Assembly: GCA_959026535.1 (NCBI GenBank)
Contig: CAUFMB010000078.1
Span: forward strand, 1 to 5,163
Direction: 5' to 3'
Source: an uncultured Collinsella sp.
GTDB lineage: Bacteria > Actinomycetota > Coriobacteriia > Coriobacteriales > Coriobacteriaceae
DNA: 5,163 bases
Shown here: positions 1-3,466 of the stretch, one piece after another
Position numbering within the stretch: position 1 is the stretch's first letter
Layout: every line of letters begins with the position of its first letter
Made by a program: the position numbers and the translations under genes
Notes under the pieces: generated by a model
What the model was told of the DNA's origin: nothing
Database searches by the model: none
What the model saw: only the letters and a program-made list of their open reading frames with translations

Positions 1-254
1 CGCGGGCAGGCCGCCGACAGGTCGGCGGAGGCGCCCACGCGCTCGCCGCGCCTGGACTTCGGCGCCGTCACGAACCTGTGCGACGCCACCTCGGCGCTCA
101 CCGTCGAGGGCGACCTGCCCAGCTCCCTCGCGATCTCCCTGCACGAGGCCCCGCGCTCCAGCATCCTCTGGACCGTGTCCCGCTCGTGCCTCGTGAGCCT
201 TCCGTAGGCCCTCGGGGCCGCTTTCGCGGAACCCTTCTTCCTCTTTCCGGACAT
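1..254 (-). CDS. IS30-family transposase, N-terminal part (runs off left edge)
   Basis: Reading leftward from an ATG at 254, an open frame of 84 codons continues without a stop to the window edge, so only the N-terminus is visible. Residues 1-17 are basic (Lys/Arg/Ala). Residues about 18-56 form a helix-turn-helix in the style of IS30 transposases: YGRLTRHERDTV, then REIARELGRSPSTVS at 39-53. In this family that domain binds the terminal inverted repeats, and a C-terminal DDE catalytic core (not visible here) does the cutting and joining. A GGAGG ribosome binding site (complement of 260-264) lies 5 bases before the ATG and supports this start. Ten of 14 complete arginine codons are AGG, whereas the neighbouring ligase gene uses no AGG, which suggests a mobile origin. 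Intactness cannot be judged. A resolvase or MerR-type regulator is a less likely alternative. Confidence 0.8.
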   Translation of the reverse strand, partial: MSGKRKKGSAKAAPRAYGRLTRHERDTVQRMLERGASCREIARELGRSPSTVSAEVASHRFVTAPKSRRGERVGASADLSAACP

Positions 255-273
255 GCCGTCCTCCGATCTTCCG

Positions 274-292
274 GGGCCGGCCGGTCCGGCCC
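274..292. repeat. GC-rich hairpin in the transposase leader
   Basis: GGGCCGG (274-280) and CCGGCCC (286-292) form a perfect 7-bp stem with a 5-base loop, just upstream of the transposase ribosome binding site. It has no T-run, so it is not a normal terminator. In several insertion sequences, leader structures limit translation from outside transcripts; that role here is only a guess. Confidence 0.4.
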
Positions 293-305
293 TCAGGGTA
301 TCGGG

Positions 306-345
306 TTCCCACATTCATCCGCACATGTGCGGATGAATGTGGGAA
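306..345. repeat. Perfect 40-bp palindrome at the IS edge
   Basis: The half TTCCCACATTCATCCGCACA (306-325) is followed directly by its exact reverse complement (326-345), with no spacer and no mismatch; the symmetry breaks at 305/346. It lies 52 bp upstream of the transposase ATG and 147 bp upstream of the ligase ATG. It has no following T-run. It may be the IS terminal inverted repeat joined to a matching half, a palindromic IS30 target site, or a protein-binding site. Symmetry is certain; role is not. Confidence 0.9.
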
Positions 346-361
346 GTGTTCGGATGAAGTT
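326..361 (+). repeat. Imperfect direct repeat overlapping the palindrome's right half
   Basis: TGTGCGGATGAATGT (326-340) recurs as TGTTCGGATGAAGTT (347-361), a 12/15 match offset by 21 bp with an identical CGGATGAA core (330-337 and 351-358). Since the first copy is also half of the palindrome, the core occurs three times within about 50 bp, once inverted. The 21-bp period is about two helical turns, compatible with repeated protein binding on one DNA face. Confidence 0.55.
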
Positions 362-406
362 GATAATCAAGGTAATTACGCCGATTGCCATAGATACGGT
401 GGAGCT

Positions 407-436
407 TTGGGTGCCGGCGGCTCGGCACGCTAAAAT
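407..436 (+). promoter_or_regulatory. Candidate promoter for the ligase-racemase operon
   Basis: TAAAAT (431-436, 5/6 to the sigma-70-type -10) lies 18 bp after TTGGGT (407-412, a weak -35 sharing TTG). A start near 443 would give a leader of about 50 bases. It is the best pair I see in the more AT-rich stretch before the gene, but the -35 is poor and no experiment supports it. Confidence 0.4.
411..428. promoter_or_regulatory. Operator-like inverted repeat within the promoter spacer
   Basis: GTGCCG (411-416) and CGGCAC (423-428) are perfect inverted arms around a 6-base centre. They fill the space between the candidate -35 and -10, where a bound repressor would block RNA polymerase. The arms are short and the regulator is unknown. 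In RNA it could also form a small hairpin, but there is no T-run. Confidence 0.35.
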
Positions 437-456
437 AAATCAGTTGCACAAAGACC

Positions 457-471
457 GCCCATCGTGTGGGC
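457..471 (+). other. Small hairpin in the ligase 5' leader
   Basis: GCCCA (457-461) and TGGGC (467-471) form a 5-bp stem with a 5-base loop, ending 10 bases before the ribosome binding site (AGGAAG, 482-487). It could modulate mRNA stability or translation, but it is short and may be chance. I see no known riboswitch pattern. Confidence 0.25.
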
Positions 472-492
472 AGTTCTAGATAGGAAGTTTCC

Positions 493-1749
493 ATGGCATT
501 GCAGTTTACAGAGCGCGAGTTTATCCCCGTGCTGCTCGGCGGCGACATCAACGCGTATTCGGTGGCGCGCGCTTTCTACGAGGAGTATCAGGTTAAGAGC
601 CTAGTCTTTGGCAAGTACCAGACCGGCCCCGCGTATCGCAGCCAAATTATCGATTACACGCCCAACGTGGATATCGATACCATGCCGGTCATGATCGAAA
701 CCGTTAACGGCGTCGCACAGGCCAATCCTGATAAGAAGATTATTCTCATGGGCTGCGGCGACAACTATGTCGCGCTTGCCGCGCAGGCTCAGGACGCCGG
801 CGCGCTTGCCTCGAACGTCATCGCGCCCTATGCACCCTACAGCATGCTCGAGCAGTGCCAGAAGAAGGAGATCTTCTACGAGCTGTGCGAGAAGCACGGT
901 GTGCCGTATCCGCATACGTTTACCTTTACCATGGCGATGCTCAACGCTCAGGGTGAGGCTCCCGCCGAGGTGCTCGACCAGATCGACTTCCCCTTCCCGA
1001 TGATTCTGAAGCCCTCTGACGGCATCATGTGGTGGGAGCACGAGTTCGAGGGTCAGAAGAAGGCCTACGAGATTGCCGATCGCGCCGAGCTGGAGCAGGT
1101 CATTCGCGATGTGTACGCCAGTGGCTACACCGATGACCTCATCTTGCAGGACCGCGTGCCCGGCAACGATGAGTACATGCGCGTGCTCACCAGTTATTCC
1201 GACCGCAACGGCAAGGTCCGCATGATGTGCCTGGGCCACGTGCTGCTCGAGGAGCATCAGCCCCATGGTGTCGGCAACCACGCCTGCATCATCACTGAGC
1301 CCAACGACGAGCTCATGGGTGGCGTGCGCAAGCTGCTTGAGGACCTTAAGTTTACGGGCTTCTCCAACTTCGACGTTAAGTACGACCAGCGCGATGGTTC
1401 GTTTAAGTTCTTCGACTTCAACACGCGTCAGGGCCGCAGTAATTACTATGTCACCAATAGTGGCTTTAACGTTGCTAAATACGTGGTAGATGAGTACGTC
1501 TATAACCGTCCGTTTGAGCCGGAGTTTGTGACGGCGCAGGACGAGGCGCTGTGGATGGTCGTTCCTATGGGCGTCGTTGACAAGTATGTCAAGGACCCCG
1601 AGCTGCGTGCGAAGGCACATCGTCTGGCCAAAGAGGGCAAGGCCGCCGATCCTTCTTTTGTGAAGGGTGATTTTGTCTTTAACCGTTGGTTGCGCATGTG
1701 GCACACCAAGCTGCGTCACTTTAAGCTGTTCAAGACGTATTACAAGTAG
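493..1749 (+). CDS. ATP-grasp carboxylate-amine ligase, probable D-aspartate ligase
   Basis: This 418-residue soluble protein has no signal peptide or membrane segment. An N-terminal Rossmann-like half (about 10-115, starting FIPVLLGGDINAYSVARAF) precedes an ATP-grasp fold. Visible ATP-grasp marks are Lys124/Lys125 (QKKEIFYELCEKHGVPYP), Lys173 in FPMILKPSD, the glycine-containing loop near 258-262, Asp294 (FSNFDVKY), and the metal-binding end FFDFNTRQGRSN (306-317), with Asp308 where many relatives have Glu, Asn310 and Arg312. The start and layout resemble Aslfm of Enterococcus faecium, the ligase that activates D-Asp with ATP and joins its beta-carboxyl to the side-chain amine of residue 3 of the cytoplasmic peptidoglycan precursor. 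The racemase downstream fits this. AGGAAG lies 5 bases before the ATG. All 19 arginines use CGC or CGT. The ATP-grasp assignment is firm; substrate is inferred, and another amino acid or a non-wall carboxylate-amine substrate remains possible. Confidence 0.85.
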   Translation: MALQFTEREFIPVLLGGDINAYSVARAFYEEYQVKSLVFGKYQTGPAYRSQIIDYTPNVDIDTMPVMIETVNGVAQANPDKKIILMGCGDNYVALAAQAQDAGALASNVIAPYAPYSMLEQCQKKEIFYELCEKHGVPYPHTFTFTMAMLNAQGEAPAEVLDQIDFPFPMILKPSDGIMWWEHEFEGQKKAYEIADRAELEQVIRDVYASGYTDDLILQDRVPGNDEYMRVLTSYSDRNGKVRMMCLGHVLLEEHQPHGVGNHACIITEPNDELMGGVRKLLEDLKFTGFSNFDVKYDQRDGSFKFFDFNTRQGRSNYYVTNSGFNVAKYVVDEYVYNRPFEPEFVTAQDEALWMVVPMGVVDKYVKDPELRAKAHRLAKEGKAADPSFVKGDFVFNRWLRMWHTKLRHFKLFKTYYK

Positions 1750-1758
1750 ATGAGCGCG

Positions 1759-1788
1759 GCGCCCGCCCGGTTTGCATCGGACGGGCGC
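1759..1788 (+). other. Stable hairpin between ligase and racemase genes
   Basis: A 12-position stem (1759-1770 with 1777-1788) holds one C-A mismatch and one G-U pair around the loop TTTGCA. Its base, GCGCCCG/CGGGCGC, is perfect. It starts 9 bases after the ligase stop. No T-run follows, so it is a poor intrinsic terminator; it may protect or process the operon mRNA, or lower racemase expression relative to the ligase. Confidence 0.5.
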
Positions 1789-1797
1789 GGGTATGAT
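1771..1797 (+). promoter_or_regulatory. Possible internal promoter for the racemase
   Basis: TATGAT (1792-1797) matches the -10 consensus at 5/6, with TTTGCA (1771-1776, 4/6 to TTGACA) 15 bp upstream, a shorter gap than the usual 17. It would start transcription near 1804, about 30 bases before the racemase ATG. The -35 falls in the hairpin loop described for 1759-1788. Confidence 0.3.
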
Positions 1798-1821
1798 ACG
1801 CGCAATTGCGTGGGCGTCACC

Positions 1822-1828
1822 AAGGAGG
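1822..1828 (+). promoter_or_regulatory. Strong ribosome binding site fixing the racemase start
   Basis: AAGGAGG sits 5 bases before the ATG at 1834. The earlier in-frame ATG at 1750, directly after the ligase stop, has no comparable site and would add 28 Ala/Arg-rich residues foreign to the family. Confidence 0.85.
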
Positions 1829-1833
1829 CGGCG

Positions 1834-2580
1834 ATGGAAAAGCTGGGAGTTATCGGCGGCATGGGCGCCGAGGCCACGTCGTATTACTACGACCAGGTGG
1901 TACGTCATACGGCTGCTACCTGTGATCAGGAGCATATCGACATGGTGGTACTTTCCAAGTCGACCATGCCCGACCGTACGCTGGCCATCAAGACTGGCGA
2001 GCATGCCGAGCTGCTGGCGACCATGAAGGAGTGCGCTCAGGCGCTCGAGACGCTGGGCTGCGCGCACATAGCGATTCCCTGCAACACGTCGCACTACTTC
2101 TACGATCAGATTCAGTCGTTTACCAAGGTGCCGATTATCCACATGCCGCGCGAGTCGGTGCGCTATGCTCTGGCCGGCGCGGTGATGGGGGAGTGCGAGT
2201 TCGACCCCAACCTGAGTATGCCGGCCGAGCCGGTGCGCAAGATCGGCATCATGGGCACCGACGGTACCGTGGGCGCAGACGTCTATGGACGCGAATGTGA
2301 GACCGCGGGCGTTGAGGTCGTCTATCCCAGCGAAAAGCGTCAGGCCGACGTGATGTCGCTCATCTACGACGATGTGAAGGCCGGGCGCGAACCCGATATG
2401 GACAAGTTCGACCGCGTGATGTGGGAGTTCGCCCGTAGCGGCTGCGACCGCGTCATCCTGGCCTGCACGGAACTTTCGGTGTTGCAGAAGTATCGCGAGA
2501 TGCCCGAGATCACCCTCGATGCGATGGATGTCCTGGTACGCGAGTCCATCATTCGCAGCGGCGTCCCCTACCGCCTGTAG
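1834..2580 (+). CDS. Aspartate/glutamate racemase family protein
   Basis: This 248-residue protein is a PLP-independent amino acid racemase of the Asp/Glu type, which interconverts L and D forms with two cysteines acting as acid and base. The N-terminus MEKLGVIGGMGAEATSYYYDQV is typical. Both catalytic motifs are present: IPCNTSH with Cys83 and ACTELS with Cys211, one in each half of the pseudo-symmetric fold; GIMGTDGTV (138-146) opens the second half. Length matches the family (about 230-250), and it looks intact and cytoplasmic. It follows the ligase by 84 bp on the same strand. In enterococci a D-aspartate ligase is likewise paired with an aspartate racemase, so supply of D-Asp for the ligase is the most likely job. 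D-Glu production (MurI role) is less likely, since the sequence looks like the RacX/aspartate racemase branch. Substrate is inferred. The start at 1834 is chosen for its AAGGAGG site and family fit. Confidence 0.85.
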   Translation: MEKLGVIGGMGAEATSYYYDQVVRHTAATCDQEHIDMVVLSKSTMPDRTLAIKTGEHAELLATMKECAQALETLGCAHIAIPCNTSHYFYDQIQSFTKVPIIHMPRESVRYALAGAVMGECEFDPNLSMPAEPVRKIGIMGTDGTVGADVYGRECETAGVEVVYPSEKRQADVMSLIYDDVKAGREPDMDKFDRVMWEFARSGCDRVILACTELSVLQKYREMPEITLDAMDVLVRESIIRSGVPYRL

Positions 2581-2586
2581 CCCTCG

Positions 2587-2624
2587 ACCTGCCAAAAAGG
2601 GACAGGTCTATTTTGGTAGGTTTT
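2587..2624 (+). terminator. Weaker stem-loop after the racemase, with a competing fold
   Basis: ACCTGCCAAAA (2587-2597) pairs with TTTTGGTAGGT (2611-2621) over 11 positions with one G-U pair and a 13-base loop; a short T-run (2621-2624) ends it. A mutually exclusive hairpin, GACCTG (2586-2591) with CAGGTC (2603-2608), uses the same left arm. It may be a first terminator or a dispersed intergenic element. It begins 6 bases after the racemase stop. Confidence 0.4.
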
Positions 2625-2639
2625 ATCTGGGAAAACAGT

Positions 2640-2676
2640 AAGGCCTCGGCTCGTTTGATGCGAGCCGAGGCCTTTT
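2640..2676. terminator. Strong intrinsic terminator, probably bidirectional
   Basis: AAGGCCTCGGCTCG (2640-2653) and its exact complement CGAGCCGAGGCCTT (2661-2674) form a 14-bp stem with a 7-base loop, followed by TTTT (2673-2676, partly in the stem). It ends the plus-strand ligase-racemase operon. Read on the minus strand, it lies 27 bases after the ecfT stop and is followed by TTACTGTTTT, so it can also stop the convergent transporter operon. Confidence 0.9.
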
Positions 2677-2703
2677 GCGTTTGCCGGTTGCTGTCAGCGA
2701 TTG

Positions 2704-3450
2704 CTAGAACAGGAAACCGATGGCGATAAGGGCGATGCTGACGATAAGTACGGCGATATCCAGGCCTTTGATGGGGTAGCGCTTATACGAACTCGCACGC
2801 GTGCGCAGGTAGAAGCCGCGCTGCTCGGCGGCAAGCGCGGTGGCATCGGTCTTGCCCACGCTCGAGATAAGCAGTGGCACGCACAGCGGCAGCATGAGCT
2901 TGAGTTTCTTGACGGGATTCTTAGTGTCGTATTCGACGCCGCGTGCAGTCTGTGCCTCCATGATGGCGTTCATTTCCTGGCCAAATACCGGCACAAAGCG
3001 CAGCGCCGTGGTAAAGGTGAAGGCATAGCGATATGGCACGTGCAGCACCTCGACGCAGGCGTTGGCGAGGTCGTTGAGCTTGGTTACCATAAGCATGAGG
3101 ATGAGTGGCAGCGCCACACCCAACAGGCGTAGGCAGGCCTTCGATCCGGTAATGAGGCCCGTGTCGGTGATAAAGCCCCACACGATGTTGCCATCGCGCA
3201 TAAAAGCCAGCTGAAGTACCAGCATGATAAGCGCGAGCGGAATCAGCAGCTTGAGTAGCGAGAGCAGACGGTCGGCGACGCCGGCGTAGGCGCCCAGTGC
3301 AAGGGTGAGCGCCAAAAAGCCCAACAGTGCCACGTAGGTGTCAGACAAGAAGATGCCGATGATGATGGCTGCGGCAAGGCCCAGTTTGACGACCGGGTTC
3401 AAGCGGTGCAGCAGTGTATCGCCCGGCATATAGTCGATGACGTTAACCAC
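2704..3450 (-). CDS. ecfT: Energy-coupling factor transporter transmembrane protein EcfT
   Basis: This 248-residue membrane protein is the T component that links the ATPases of an ECF transporter to a substrate-binding S component in the cytoplasmic membrane. Hydrophobic segments lie at about 22-36, 39-55, 65-83, 104-122 and 229-247, with a further hydrophobic patch near 185-198. The cytoplasmic region between about 124 and 225 carries the two coupling motifs that contact the ATPases: AQTARGVEYD with Ala-Arg-Gly at 169-171, and AAEQRGF with Gln-Arg-Gly at 210-212, the latter deviating from the usual Ala-Arg-Gly. Length is normal (about 250). It starts at GTG 3450, overlapping the ATPase gene by 8 bp, with GAGGAG (complement of 3461-3466) 10 bases before. 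Context with the fused ATPase makes the call secure; the substrate cannot be read from this subunit. Confidence 0.9.
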   Translation of the reverse strand: MVNVIDYMPGDTLLHRLNPVVKLGLAAAIIIGIFLSDTYVALLGFLALTLALGAYAGVADRLLSLLKLLIPLALIMLVLQLAFMRDGNIVWGFITDTGLITGSKACLRLLGVALPLILMLMVTKLNDLANACVEVLHVPYRYAFTFTTALRFVPVFGQEMNAIMEAQTARGVEYDTKNPVKKLKLMLPLCVPLLISSVGKTDATALAAEQRGFYLRTRASSYKRYPIKGLDIAVLIVSIALIAIGFLF

Positions 3451-3466
3451 GGTGGACCATCTCCTC
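3443..3466 (-). promoter_or_regulatory. Overlap and ribosome binding site coupling ecfA and ecfT
   Basis: The ecfA stop TAA (complement of 3443-3445) lies inside the first codons of ecfT (GTG, complement of 3448-3450), an 8-bp overlap in different frames. GAGGAG (complement of 3461-3466) is within ecfA. This layout favours translation of ecfT by ribosomes finishing ecfA, keeping the subunits in proportion. Confidence 0.65.

Larger units (their letters stand above)
1..345 (-). mobile_element. Terminal part of an IS30-like insertion sequence
   Basis: The element is inferred from the transposase start, the very GC-rich composition up to about 300, and the change to more AT-rich DNA after about 345. 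IS30-type transposase genes usually begin within some tens of bases of the terminal inverted repeat. That places the end near the palindrome at 306-345. The exact boundary is not proven: the other terminus and the 2-3 bp target duplication lie outside the window. Confidence 0.5.

Noticed and set aside
306..345. Palindrome as an intrinsic terminator or CRISPR repeat
   Set aside because: There is no T-run on either side and no regularly spaced array of copies with spacers; only one palindrome is present.
360..365. TTGATA as a -35 box for the ligase operon
   Set aside because: No acceptable -10 lies 16-19 bp downstream; the nearest AT-rich hexamers are at the wrong spacing.
78..479. A 133-codon plus-strand frame crossing the IS edge and the palindrome
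   Set aside because: It is antisense to the transposase, Arg/Pro-rich at its start, and crosses the composition break, so it is not a plausible protein.
1750..1833. Racemase start at the ATG directly after the ligase stop
   Set aside because: It lacks a ribosome binding site and adds 28 residues not typical of the family; the start at 1834 has AAGGAGG at ideal spacing.
601..2595. A 664-codon open frame on the minus strand, antisense to the ligase and racemase genes
   Set aside because: Its translation is rich in His, Ala, Val and Leu with no recognisable domain, and it is the mirror of two well-supported genes. Long antisense frames arise from the codon bias of GC-rich genes.
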